Source of the DNA: Bombus terrestris
Lineage: Eukaryota > Arthropoda > Insecta > Hymenoptera > Apidae
Length of the DNA stretch: 64,000 nt
Direction of reading: 5' to 3'
NCBI RefSeq assembly: GCF_910591885.1
Contig: NC_063286.1
Location: 3,658,001-3,722,000, forward strand
Positions 37,801 through 48,686 of the stretch are shown in pieces (position 1 is the stretch's first letter; every line of letters begins with the position of its first letter). The notes under the pieces are model-generated. The model was not told the origin of the DNA. It made no database searches and saw nothing but the letters and a program-made list of their open reading frames with translations. The translations under genes and the position numbers were made by a program.

Positions 37801-40486
37801 ATTGTCGCCACGTTCTGCGTCCACTGGTTCCGCGTAAAACGAACTGCCCTGCTTTGATTCGGGTGTCAGAGGGCAACAGCCCTCTGATTTGGCCAGCATT
37901 AATTTTATTTTGTTCCTGTGAGGTGTCACCGTGCTGGACCTGTTCAAGGAATTCGCTACCCCATCATTTCTGGCGAGTTTGTCGTTGGAAGACAAGGAAT
38001 GATTCTACCGATTGGCAGTCTTCAAAATATCTTCAGGCAAACTTCGATCATACGCCTCTAAAATGTTAGATCCTTTATAGTGTTCTATCAAGCTTCTAGA
38101 ACTCGTTCTAGTTTCTAATTGCTCATGTAGGATGACGTAGTTTGTGAAAGGACGTTGAGCGTTGAGTCTAACAAGACTCTGCATTGTTGCATTTTTCGGG
38201 TTTGATCACTGATGTTTGTAACATCTGTAGACAAAACGACGTTTGGAAATATCTTAGATGCGTTTGATAGATGCGATAGATAGTGTAACGTTTTCATTAA
38301 TTTTAACGCCACTAAATTCGTGTATTTTATTACATACTGTACTTTATAAAAGCAGAAAAAGTGGCGCAATTATTTGTTCTTCACAAAATCTCCCTATTCA
38401 GTTGACTAAGTGTTAAGGTGTTTTTAACCTCTTAATGAGGTCCGCATTGTAAGGTTTACAGCTTGGCAAACAGGTAGGTAATTCGGACTTTTCCAAACAA
38501 GATTAGACAATTGGCAGATTATTTTATTGACAATACGTACAAATATGCTGAAACAGTATTATTGTATGCAATGGCCGAGTGCACTTTGTTATTGAAGGTT
38601 ATGTTATACTTGTTATATTCCAGGACAGAGCTACAATACTACAATACTTATTATTTATGTTATTCATTTTTTAGTTGATTTTACAATCAACGACCATTTT
38701 ATGCTTTAGACACTTTGTTCTGAATAGATTCTATTCCGATGACTTCTTTAGTCACAAATCGGTGAATCGACTGACGACATAAATTTTTACAAACGATACA
38801 GACGGTGAGTTCTCGGCCATTGGAAACAATCCTATAACAAAGAATGTTACAAGAAAAATTCTATTAATCTTTCGTGAAGGATCGCGTGATTTAATGTCTG
38901 GATCATTGATGTCGAACGAATTAATAACATTTCAGATATTGAAATTTAGAAATTAATCATATTTATCATTATCTTAAATGTATAGTTCATACATCCAATG
39001 AATTTCCCTCCCATAAGTCTCCATTAATTTTTCCCAATTTTATTTCACAATTAGGGTATGGAAAGAAATCACGTTAAACAGTACCAGCGACCAAGTAGAG
39101 TATCGAGTTTGGGATTATCCAATTAAGGAACAATACGGTCACATATTGCAAGCTATTACGCAGGTCGGCCCTGTTGTAACTTCCAGAGAGGGTTTTCAAA
39201 AGGTATGCGTTGACGATCAGTCGCTCGTGCCAGGCAAATCGGTGAACAAAGCCATCGTCTTTCGTGTCATTTCAGGTGATAGAAAGCGAAAATGCAGAAT
39301 TCGCTTTCATCCACGATTCATCGGAGATAAAGTATGAGGTAACGAGGAATTGCAACCTGACGGAGGTTGGGGAAGTGTTTGCGGAACAGCCTTATGCAAT
39401 TGCTGTTCAACAGGGAAGCCATTTGCAGGAGGAAATAAGCAGAAAGTATGTTTTTGTACCGAATTTGTACTAACCTATCCAGATGAGTTTGTACTAACCT
39501 ATCCTAATGAGTTTGTACTAACCTATCCTAATGAGTTTGTACTAACCTTCCTGATGAGTTTGTACTAACCTATCCTGATGAGTTTGTACTAACCTTCCTA
39601 ATGAGTTTGTACTAACCTTCCTGATGAGTTTGTACTAACCTTCCCAATGAGTTTGTACTAACCTTCCTGATGAGTTTGTACTAACCTATCCTGATGAGTT
39701 TGTACTAACCTTCCTAATGAGTTTGTACTAACCTTCCTGATGAGTTTGTACTAATCTATCCTAATGAGTTTGTACTAATCTACTAACCTTACCTATCTTA
39801 ACTAATCCTATAATTTATTATAGGATTCTATTCTATTTATATCGGTTGATTTGTTGTAGAATTCTAGATTTGCAAAAGGACAGATACTTTGAAATGTTGG
39901 CGTCTAAGTATTGGAATCAATCGTTGAAGGCACAGTGTCAGAATTCTGATGACAACGAGGGAATAACATTGGAGAGTTTGGGTGAGTTGTTATGAACTAA
40001 AATACTTCAATAATTCACAATGTTGAATACTTGAAATGTGAAGATAGCTTAATATTTACTAAATAGCAGTTTCCTCAATAAATAAAACAGAAAAGTTGGA
40101 TATTTTATATCCAAATTTCAAAGAATTTTGTCTAAAAAATATAATAATAGTAATGTAATATATAATTAAATGTACACGATAATTTAATCAAACAATTCCA
40201 CGTGTTTTCAGGTGGAGTGTTTATCGCAACTCTTTTTGGTCTCGCTCTAGCGATGATCACGTTAGCAGGAGAAGTGTTTTACTATCGAAAACGAAACACA
40301 CAAGACAAACAAAAAGATAAAAAGAAAGTGAAAACCATCGACAACGAGAAGCTGATTATGCAGAAGTTGGCCTCGAAATTACAAATGAAACCTGCGCCGA
40401 CCAATGCGTTTTTCGAGAAAACGATGAATCCTCCCCGCGTGTCTCACATTTCCGTGTACCCTCGCAATTTCACTTTCAAAGAATGA
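31889..40486 (+). CDS. Ir93a: Ionotropic receptor 93a (chemosensory/thermo-hygrosensory iGluR-like channel subunit)
   Basis: Exons: 31889-31973, 33042-33194, 33713-33916, 34003-34169, 34400-34591, 34675-34842, 34913-35107, 35187-35408, 35649-35748, 35918-36095, 36272-36455, 36536-36657, 39055-39202, 39276-39445, 39860-39981, 40212-40486. All introns are GT-AG and the sum is 2,685 nt, 894 residues plus stop. Residues 1-20 or so form a signal peptide. An amino-terminal domain runs to about 385. The S1 ligand lobe (about 388-495) keeps the Arg in TMTSEREEVIDF. M1 is near 516-536, a pore loop with TPQGGGEAPK follows, and M3 (about 587-610) carries TFTANLAAFLTVERMQ. S2 includes FIHDSSEIKYE and NCNLTEVGEVFAEQPYA; M4 is at about 804-828. 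These fit Ir93a better than Ir25a or Ir8a, by recalled family sequence only. In Drosophila, Ir93a acts with Ir25a in sensory neuron membranes for cooling and humidity sensing. The first exon junction (codon split T|TG) is the least certain part. Confidence 0.85.
31974..33041 (+). other. Ir93a intron 1
   Basis: 1,068-bp intron with donor T|GTAAGT and acceptor TTTTGTACAG. Contents are AT-rich, with no repeat or internal gene seen. An open minus-strand frame at 32,458-32,679 is unsupported. Confidence 0.65.
33195..33712 (+). other. Ir93a intron 2
   Basis: 518-bp AT-rich intron, donor G|GTTAAG (weak) and acceptor AACTTGCAG. Nothing else recognised. Confidence 0.65.
36722..36755 (+). other. Exon-like segment inside Ir93a intron 12
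   Basis: 34 nt bounded by a usable acceptor (GATATAG) and donor (GAG|GTAAAT). Read in the phase of the upstream exon it gives MEPWTRLTFKVE, faintly resembling MVWKEITLN at the start of the real next exon. Its length would shift the frame of exon 13, so inclusion would truncate the receptor. It may be a relic or chance. Confidence 0.25.
36953..37038 (+). repeat. Direct repeat, left copy (intron 12)
   Basis: Shares about 86 bp with 38,413-38,501, starting TTAAGGT and including CTCTTAATGAGGTCCGCATT. Differences are scattered substitutions and a short indel. Confidence 0.8.
38413..38501 (+). repeat. Direct repeat, right copy (intron 12)
   Basis: Same orientation as the left copy, ending CTTTTCCAAACAAG. 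Together the copies could be remnants of long terminal repeats or of a tandem duplication later filled by insertion. No TG...CA termini or retroviral-type frame is visible. Confidence 0.8.
39446..39859 (+). other. Ir93a intron 14
   Basis: 414-bp intron; donor AA|GTATGT, acceptor TTTGTTGTAG. Most of it is the TACTAAC minisatellite, followed by a short pyrimidine/T-rich stretch before the acceptor. Confidence 0.85.
39467..39790 (+). repeat. TACTAAC minisatellite in Ir93a intron 14
   Basis: About 15 tandem units of 22-25 bp, consensus GAGTTTGTACTAACCTATCC with TGAT/TAAT linkers. Thirteen units keep TACTAAC and two read TACTAAT. The array starts about 20 bp after the 5' splice site and ends about 70 bp before the 3' splice site. 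Confidence 0.92.
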
Positions 40487-40650
40487 AAAACTTCATAGAG
40501 TAAATTAACATGATATAGAATAGAGCTTATAATGTACGGAAATCTTCTTGTACACACGGTCAAATCGTTCTGTATTCGAATGACAATTTGGATTCGATAA
40601 TAAATTTAATAAGAAACGATGGCAGCGTAAAACGAGAGTGAAAATAAAGT
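40487..40650 (+). terminator. Ir93a 3' UTR with polyadenylation signals
   Basis: AATAAA at 40,599-40,604 and again at 40,643-40,648 follow the TGA stop at 40,484-40,486 by about 115 and 160 bp. Confidence 0.6.
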
Positions 40651-41799
40651 TTCTAGCTAGAAAACATAGTTTTACAAGAACCAGTATCTTTCACTGTTTT
40701 GCAATATTTGTCGATTATTTACGCCTCTCGCGAGCCCCGGAAACAATCGTAAATCGATCGATTGCATTAAAAGATATTTCACTTTCGTTTTAATTAACTC
40801 TGTACCAGCAGCTTGTAGTCACATGAATAAACAATTAAGAATATTTTTTATATCGTTACGAAATTTTTCATCTTCGAAATTGTCCTTCATGCACCAAATG
40901 CATCAATTACGAGTGAAAGAATCGGCGATTTCCCGGCAAAAATATTCCAATACCCGAGGATGTTTTTCCCAACGATGCCTCTTAAATCGATACCACTTGC
41001 AGGTTATTGTCCGTCGCGACATTTTTTACCAACTGCGGTAACGGAATTGCATAAATGAAAGTGAGCAGTTAGCGATCGGTCGGCTGTGTCGCTTCGATTC
41101 GTAACATTCTATCGCTGTGACAGATATATTCCCTGAATTGGTCCGCGAGATAAATCTAAACATAACCAATTTATGAATTCATTCAACAAATAAACCGCAA
41201 CAATTAAAATAATGTTTAGTTATATGATAAACCATATCATCTATGATTATAAACATGATCTATGTATATTACTGTCCTTGTTAATTAAAATGGTATAGTA
41301 TTTGGTATATTTCATTTTCCAAATATATTGAAATATTTGAAGCTTTTTTAACCTTTAAGGTTAAGTTATAAATTTATAATAAAATATCTATAAAATATCT
41401 TAATACATATTTAATATCATTCTACTATAAGAATAACACTAAGATATTATTAAACGTAGAATAGTTTGAGAACAATAGTTCAACAGAAAATACAACAGAA
41501 AAAGAGCAACAAATAGTAATAGCTTTTTGTAAAACTTAATCGTCGACACAATTTCGAGCATCTTCCTGGTGAGAAATAAAAACTAACGAATTCGTGTACC
41601 TCGCTGCGATTTTTCTTGCTTTTAACGAGACAAAAATGATCAACCAGTGGCCACGGACGAGCAAACAGCGTCCGCCACTGCTTTACGCTCGCTGATTCAA
41701 ATCATTCTGATCGACAAGCAACGTTCACCGAGTCCGGAGATAGTTTGTGTTTCGCGAAATCAAAAGGTGGGGTGCTGATCTTTTTGGATCAGCAAGTCG
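40651..41799. other. Intergenic region between Ir93a and the cysteine-repeat gene
   Basis: AT-rich with a GC-rich stretch at 41,640-41,800 just upstream of the next promoter. No gene recognised. Confidence 0.5.
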
Positions 41800-41800
41800 A

Positions 41801-41834
41801 TATAAAGGCTTTCCACGCGCAGGCGAGATCATTT
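41801..41834 (+). promoter_or_regulatory. TATA + Inr core promoter of the cysteine-repeat gene
   Basis: TATAAAG begins at 41,801. TCATTT (41,829-41,834) is a perfect match to the initiator TCAKTY, with its A at 41,831, placing the TATA T at -30. The start codon lies 80-120 bp downstream. Confidence 0.6.
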
Positions 41835-41910
41835 CATGGGAAAGTGATGTGGCTCGCCGAACCGGAACCGGAAACGGAATAAGTGTCCACGATCGGCGAT
41901 ATCTCGCACC

Positions 41911-44867
41911 ATGCCCTTCTACAAACTCCATTCTCCACGCCTTGATGGAATGTTTCTGGTAACATCGTCTCTGTCGTTATTTATTCGCAATGGAGTAGTC
42001 GCATCTTATTAAGCATTTGTTCAATTACAAATTTATCTCAATGAGTCATACAGTGAAATTTTGTTAATCAATATTTAATTGTTTAGTTGATTGTTTCAGA
42101 TGTCAAAGCCTTTTATAATATCTTTTAATAAATATATTCTCGGTTCTTTACATTTTTTATCGGATTTTTTATTAGTAGCATAGATAGTCGAATTTTATTA
42201 TTGGGTTGCTAACCTAATAATACTGTCATTAAGTGGTAATGACAAAATCGGCAATCACTGAATTGCCAACCCAATAGACATGATTTTTCGAATAACTTTG
42301 TCTCAATGTTTCATAAAATTGATCGCTGCTAACCGGTATTTAGTCGAACTTAACAATTTTTAAATATCTTTTAATAACAAAAATTCCGGTTACCTATACT
42401 TTTTACTGTATGTTTCGTTAACATTTTTATTAGCGATATTTATCGTGTTTTCTATCATTTTTCGGAAAATGAATATGACTTATTAAAGAAAAAAAAAAAA
42501 ACAAACACATGCTTTTATTGAAATTAATCTTTTCTGACGCAGATATGTCTTACGCTGACGATCTTCTGCGTGTTAGCAAATGCCGAATTCTACAAAGCCT
42601 CATACGTCGACGATTACCCATGGATTCGCGCAAATCGCGAAATTCCTAGCGAATCCGCCTCTTCAGACCACTCGTCATCTTACAGTCGTTTCTTAGAGTC
42701 CAGAAAAAAGCACCGTTCGTTGGATTCTGCCGAGTCTTTTGACAAGCCTAGAGAATGGTACTCGACTTCCGCCACTAAGAAAGTCCCCACGGAGAACAAG
42801 AACTTGAAGAAAGTAATATCACCGTTTTACACCATAACGAACAAAGATTCGCAAAAGTACAAGGACATGGTGATGAAATCCGGCGTTCCGTACTGTCAAG
42901 AGATCAGGAAGAAACGAGTTAATAAGAACAGCGACGCGAAGAATAGCATGGTCTGTTACAAATGTAAGAATCCGAAAAGTGGCGCCACTTACGAGCAATG
43001 CTCCTATCATTCTCAGCCATTGACCGATTCTAGCAACGTGGAAAAGATAGCAGTGCCACCTTCAGTGTTCAGAAGTAGGAGATCCAACTCTGAAGAAGCT
43101 TTTTCTGGTTTTAAAAATTCCGATGATTACAGAAGACACGATAATCCGTACAGATTTAGCGAGAAGATTTTCTCGGACGCCACGGATGATGTTCCGGCAG
43201 AGTATAAAAATAAAGATGAAAAATGCGAGAAAGTGGTGAAAGATTCCATGGTGTGCATGGTGTGTAAGGATACCAAGAGCAATGCAAAGTACGAACAATG
43301 TTCGTATGTTCGACAGCCTAGTGAGAAGAGATACGCTTATAGTAAATCTAGCTCACATAAGAATCCCGAGACATTTAAGAACACTCAAGCTAAGAAGGAT
43401 GATAAAGAGGACGGAAAGAGATATGATAAAGAATATTCGGCAAGTAAACCGGTTAAGGAACGTTTCGGTTACGTCGATAAGGAAGAACCAGAGGGAAAAT
43501 CTCTTGAAGAAACCAAGGAATCGTCTGATAATTGCAAGAAGGTGCAAAAGGGCACGAAGACTTGCACTATCTGTAAAGACCCCAAAACAGGTGAAAATTA
43601 CGAGAGATGCTCGTACACTTATGAGCCAGATGACAAGGTCTATAAATATAGTAAATCAAGAAGCTTTGGATACCCTGACAGTTCTTCTGGAAATAACGAT
43701 AAGAGAGATGCTAGTGACAAAGAAGACAAGTCGTCTGAGGAGTCACGAAGCGAACCTGAGGAATCACGAAGCGAACCTGAGGATTACAGCAAAGACTATA
43801 CTATTCCTGAAAGTTACTACGAGAAAAGTCAGTCCGCTCCATCGAGTTCTTACTTCAAAGACGACGAATCCAAGTCGAATTATGGCCAGGGTGGCTCTCA
43901 AGAAACTAAGTCCGCCTCTGACGAGGATGAATCCTTATCTGGATATGAAAGATCTAAATCAGAATCAGAAAGAGTGGCTGAAAGCATCGAACCAAGTCAT
44001 TGCAAAGAGATTCAAAAGGATTCTATGACTTGCAAGGTCTGTAAAGACCCGAAGACCGGAAGTAACTCCGAACAATGTTCGTACAAGTATCTACCAAATG
44101 ACAAGAGTTATTCGTATTCGAAATCTAAATCATTTGGTAGCCCAACCGAATCGAAAGACAAATCTTACGACGGATCCGAGAAGAAAGAATCCAAGGAGCC
44201 TTACGAAAGTCCTGGCTATGATTATTCTTCTAAGAAGATGCCCTACGTTACCGACAGCGATATCAAAGACGAATTTTCGGTTTCTGATCAGACAAGGCAA
44301 TCGGAAGCAAAAGAGGAATCAGCGAAATCTGCTTTAAAGAAAAGCGACGTAGGCTTCTACGACGCGTTCAAAAAGAAGGCAGAGATCCAGAAGGTTCTTC
44401 AGGAGTTCCAGAAGGAAGATCGTTCCAATTGTAAGAAGTTAATGCGTGACAAAATGACTTGCTACCAATGTGTCGACGAAAAAGGTTTCCAAAAGGAAGA
44501 GTGCGCTTTTGTAACTTCTGAAGAACCATCTGTCGATAAATCGGATTATCGAGAAGAGAAAGCCTACCATGTAGAGCCTACCAAAAAAGTTCCTAGGTCA
44601 ATCATCGCCCAACATCCTCTGCACGATTTTCCTATCGAACCAGAAGCTGCCGCAAGTGAGGGAGCATACGTAAAACGAGAACAAGCAGACAAGGAGAAGG
44701 ATTCTGGAGAAGTTGAAAGATCCAAGGAGGTTGAACCTTACGAATTCGCAGCAGAAACTAAACCTGTGTTTGATAAGGTTCTTGGATTCACACTTCCGGC
44801 GTACATGCTGAGTACTTCCGAACACGAAGAAGAGTTTGATAAGATCGTGGCGAGTAAGGGGATTTAA
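41911..44867 (+). CDS. Secreted low-complexity protein with five four-cysteine repeats
   Basis: Two exons, 41911-41958 and 42543-44867, joined in phase 0 (CTG|GTAACA ... GACGCAG|ATA). Starting at 41,950 the protein is 777 residues; 41,911 (CACCATG, 790 residues) is also in frame and has the better start context. From 41,950 the sequence opens MFLICLTLTIFCVLANA, a textbook signal peptide made only by splicing, so the protein should be secreted. Five repeats begin at residues of about 121, 231, 334, 490 and 633. Repeats 2-4 are C-x9-C-x2-C-x11-C with KDPKTG and EQCSY; repeat 1 has ten extra residues before the second Cys and repeat 5 one fewer before the last. The linkers are Ser/Glu/Lys/Tyr-rich with YSKSKSFG blocks and look disordered. 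I do not recognise the family; an extracellular matrix, cuticle, silk-gland or salivary role would be guesswork. Codon use and the strongly patterned cysteines leave little doubt it is coding. Confidence 0.88.
41959..42542 (+). other. Intron of the cysteine-repeat gene
   Basis: 584-bp AT-rich intron that carries a MADE1-like MITE (42,201-42,274) and an A-run at about 42,488-42,500 before the acceptor. Confidence 0.7.
42201..42274. mobile_element. MADE1-like mariner MITE, copy 11
   Basis: TTGGGTTGC ... GCCAACCCAA with TA on both flanks. The left arm is rearranged (GCTAACCTAATAATACTG) and the right arm is normal. Confidence 0.75.
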
Positions 44868-44950
44868 AGATATTGTTTTTGTATCTTCTTAATAGATTTG
44901 ACGATGCTTAATCGCTTGTAGAACTCTTCGATTAAAAATAGAATTAAAGT
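44868..44950 (+). terminator. 3' UTR of the cysteine-repeat gene
   Basis: After the TAA stop (44,865-44,867), ATTAAA occurs near 44,930 and again near 44,943, plausible variant polyadenylation signals. Confidence 0.4.
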
Positions 44951-47900
44951 TCATATACAAAACTCGGATCTAAAGGTCGCTAGGGGTATTTTAATTGATA
45001 AAAATATAATATTTTTTAATCGTTTATATTTTACTTCCATCGTAAAGTTATTTAGTATATAAGTGGTATTGAATTGTTATATGGTTTGTAATTAAATTTC
45101 TTCTTGTTTAAATGATGGTGAAATTAATGTTTGCCCGATTACGTGGAATTGCGTTACGGTTACGCTCGATCGAACAAGAAATTAGAAACTTCGTTTGCTG
45201 CATTTATTGCCACCGACTTTTTATTAAACGCTATTTCGTTTTTTCTATTTTTTATTCTGTATATGCAGGAGAAAGAGAATAGAAGATTTCTTCTGTTCAT
45301 ATTTCGTGAGAAGAAAGTGAGAATACGAGAGTGATATCTACCGTCGTTCTATTTCGTCATGGATGACTGGCTGTGGATAAAGAAACCATCTAGATAAAAT
45401 CTAACGGATTACGAAATATCGTTTTTCATTACAGCGTTATTCGTCAACCGAGAAACCTTTCGTCGTTTTAATAGAACTCATTATTCCCTTGAACTATCCA
45501 TCTAGAAAACCATTTCTTTTTTCATATACAATTTTATCATTTAATAGTTCAATCTCCAATTCAGAGAAACATAAATTCTTCTCAAAAATAGTCGTAGTTT
45601 CCAATTAACTTTCAATGCATTTCATTTTTACATTCCTATCAACATTCGCTTATTTTCTATTCATTGCACAAGATCCTCCGTGCTTTTCTTCAAATTTCAA
45701 TTTCCCAAATTTTCTAACCTATATCTCTTACACCTTATAACACCCAAATTCTATCCTTTTCAAACTTAATCCATTTCTCCTTCTCCCTCGACATCTTCGC
45801 ATCTAAATAAAATTCACAAAATTAATTTGCAACAGATCCTTCAAATCTTCAGTTTCCAGCCTGCGACGTCAAAAATTTTTTGAAACAAAATCTACTTTTT
45901 TCTGCGAAACTCTCGAAGCTTCTTCATTTTCCATCTGGCAATAATAAAAACCATCCGTTGGTCGTCAATTGAAAAATACAAAATTCATCAAATTGAACGC
46001 AGCAGATCCTCAAATCTTTCGTCTTTATTATTTACATTCGCAATATTGAAAATTGGGCCCTTTCGGTCTCAAGCCGCTCCTGTTCACCTGCAACCGATCT
46101 TCCACGTCGACTGTGCGTGAATATCTCGGTTTGTCCGATCGCGCCACAGCGTACAGCGTATCGCGGCGACAAAGAGGAATGGCGGCGGAATCCGAGCGTG
46201 GTCCACGATCCGGGTGATCGTGGTCAGCGAGCAGTAGCAGCGGGCGCGCACTAGTGTCGACATCGGTGCTGCTCGTCCCTTTCCAGATCCGTTACCTTCC
46301 ACCTCCTCGTACGCTCACGGACCTCCGTGGAACAGGTACGGCCAGCCAGAAAGAGAACCGGTTCCTGTCGGCTGGTGGAAAGCGGCACGAGGCGGCGCGA
46401 GCTTAACCCGGCACACCGGATTTCGTATCGTCTGCGGCGGATACCGAACCCTATCCGAGTATGAGCACCTCGACGTTCGTGGGGTAAGCGTGGATTTTCC
46501 TTTTCCTCCTATCTTGTAAAACAGATAAAGAAAAATAGACAGATGAAGTAGATAAAGCGTCCAAGGGTTCTCGATCGTTGATAGTTCATTTCGCTGACAC
46601 GGGGTTCTAGGGAGTTTTTTCTTTGATTGTGGCTGTTCCGCTAACCCTCGGATACCTACATAGATCTTTTTGTCCTGAAACAGCAAATTGCTATAGTTAA
46701 ACGATAGGTATCTTGAATCTGCTGCTTGTTACTTTCATGTAAACTTTGCTATAGTCTAGCGTGTTGTTCGAAGATCTTGAAAAAATAATCGAGCAGCTTT
46801 CTGAAAGGAGAACTCGCAAGGCAGAATGGTGAATTAGAAAATTGTATCGCAAGCCTTGGTTCTTGTTTTCCAATATTAGCTACTGCTTTAAATAAACGCG
46901 TGATCGTCGAGGTAACGAGGATCTTAGAAAGATGCCACGAATGCTATCGTGATAATCGTAATAAAAATTCTTAAATCGGTTTGTTCCTTTTACGTTTACA
47001 AATTTCATAATAATTCGACTCTTTTATCATAAAATACATTAGCTGGCTATGTATTTATCGTAGATGTGTATCCCATTTTTCTTTCTTTTTCTTTTTTTTT
47101 TTCCTGAGAACTACTCAATTATGTAAGTATAATAAAATCTAAAAACGTATATCTCGGTTGGTTTTCGTGTTTCCGTTCTAGAGATACCAGTTCTCGAGGA
47201 TTTTGTGATTTGTATATAAAAAGGAAAGTTTCTGGTGACCAGAAATGGTAGGATAGGTGAAACTGGTTTCTAGTTTGGCGCTCGGAAGGACTCGTCCGGT
47301 GAGAAGGACCTGCTTGCTCTTTTTGCTGCTTCGATTCGGCTTCTTCAGCTTCGTTGTTGGGGTTGCTCGAGGATACTCCTGCGGACAGAGTAGCTTTCTT
47401 ACAAGCCACTGAAGAGGTTTAAAAGCTATCGGAATGCTATTGTTGTGCGCAATTTGTTTAACGTTGTTTGCGAAGATTTTGAAATAGATTCATGTAAGAG
47501 GATGGCTATCACGATTGTGCTAATCTGCGCAGTTGATTCTCACTTCCAGCTTGTACAGAAATAGCGGCGACGTTTTGGAACGCGTTAGGGGATTGAGAAA
47601 GGTCGGGATCTTCCCGGTTTCACGTTCATGGGGTCCGAGTTTCACGTTTGAGAAAATTCACGTAACCTCTTACAAAATTCCTACCCCAAATTAACCCATT
47701 GACCACCAAGCAATATATTATTATAACGTTATTATACGTTAAATTTTTAAAATTTCATAGAAATGTAGAATTCTTTTTTACAGCGACAATTGCTAAAGAG
47801 CAGAATTTGATAATGGAAATTATTTGAAAAACATGGCGAACGAAATGTATTAACGCAACGTTGGCCCTCGCCGAATTATCTGGCAAACTTTCTATTAGAA

Positions 47901-48494
47901 AGAAAATTTTTAATTTATTTCTCTTTCTTCGTATAATTCACAGCATTAACAAAGGCTAAATTTTAAAATTATCATTCATGGTATTTTTTCTAGCTCCACA
48001 ATCGTGCATTTATTTAAAGCAGTTTAAAATTGCAGAAATAGTAAATCGGTAAACAAAATCGTCTGCCAAGAACAATTATTAGAAGCAATAAATCCGACAC
48101 ATTGGTCCGAGCTTCGTATCTTTCCAAAATATTACAATTTCGAGTATTTCAATTCCGTTGTTGGATACCTTTTCGTTTTGAAATAATATGGCGGCAAAAT
48201 TGACAAAGAATAGTAAATCGCGAGCAACTCGTTCGTTGAAGATGGCAGTTCGAACGACGGGCTTTGCGACGATTCTAAGAAAGAGCTGCTCGACCTATAT
48301 TTCGTCGTTGAAAAGGAAAACACCGAGGAGCATTCATCGAAAGATTCTCTGTTCAGTGGTTCGTGACTGCTCGATATTGCTTTTGATTAATTGCTTCCTT
48401 CGTATGGGTTTCTCTCGTACGATCGATCAAGCATTTCTCGATCCTAACCTTGCTTCGCGATTTCAATAAAAATCTACGCGCGTGAAAGTATGTA
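44951..48494. other. Intergenic, or 5' intron of the Zasp-like gene
   Basis: AT-rich except for a GC/CpG island at 46,050-46,490, which ends in a possible donor (GTGGG|GTAAGC, first intron base 46,484) and could be a 5' exon of the downstream plus-strand gene. An Asn/Glu/Gln/Ser-rich minus-strand frame at about 47,270-47,409 is noted in the findings. Confidence 0.4.
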
Positions 48495-48686
48495 CAGTGG
48501 CTAGAAAAAATATTTCTACGTACCCTTAGTCTGCGAAGAAGCGTTTTGTAATTTTATTTTAAGGTTCCACGTTTTATTTTCATAGTGTCAGATTTTTGTA
48601 ATGGAAGAACATATATTACCAAATGACTATACTACAAATGGAATAATAAATGCAATGGCATACGAATACTTGTTATAGCCACCGTG
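48495..48686. mobile_element. Tc1-type MITE
   Basis: Starts CAGTGGCTAGAAAAAATATT and ends with the inverted GAATACTTGTTATAGCCACC, flanked by TA on each side. It is 192 bp with no coding. The ends resemble, but differ from, those of the two 1.5-kb Tc1 copies. Confidence 0.6.

Larger units (their letters stand above)
36658..39054 (+). other. Ir93a intron 12, 2.4 kb, with nested insertion
   Basis: By far the longest of the downstream Ir93a introns (the others are about 70-400 bp). It contains a pair of direct repeats (36,953-37,038 and 38,413-38,501) bracketing about 1.4 kb of GC-richer DNA, and a short exon-like segment at 36,722-36,755. The expansion is best explained by an inserted element. 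Confidence 0.7.

Noticed and set aside
31889..40486. Calling the receptor Ir25a or Ir8a
   Set aside because: The M3-to-S2 segment (QSLEQLARQSRINYTV, NCNLTEVGEVFAEQPYA) does not match what I recall of Ir25a or Ir8a and does match Ir93a; a database search would settle it.
42819..44825. Antisense and shifted frames within the cysteine-repeat gene, one of 248 codons
   Set aside because: Shadows of the repetitive main frame, which has the patterned cysteines and the spliced signal peptide.
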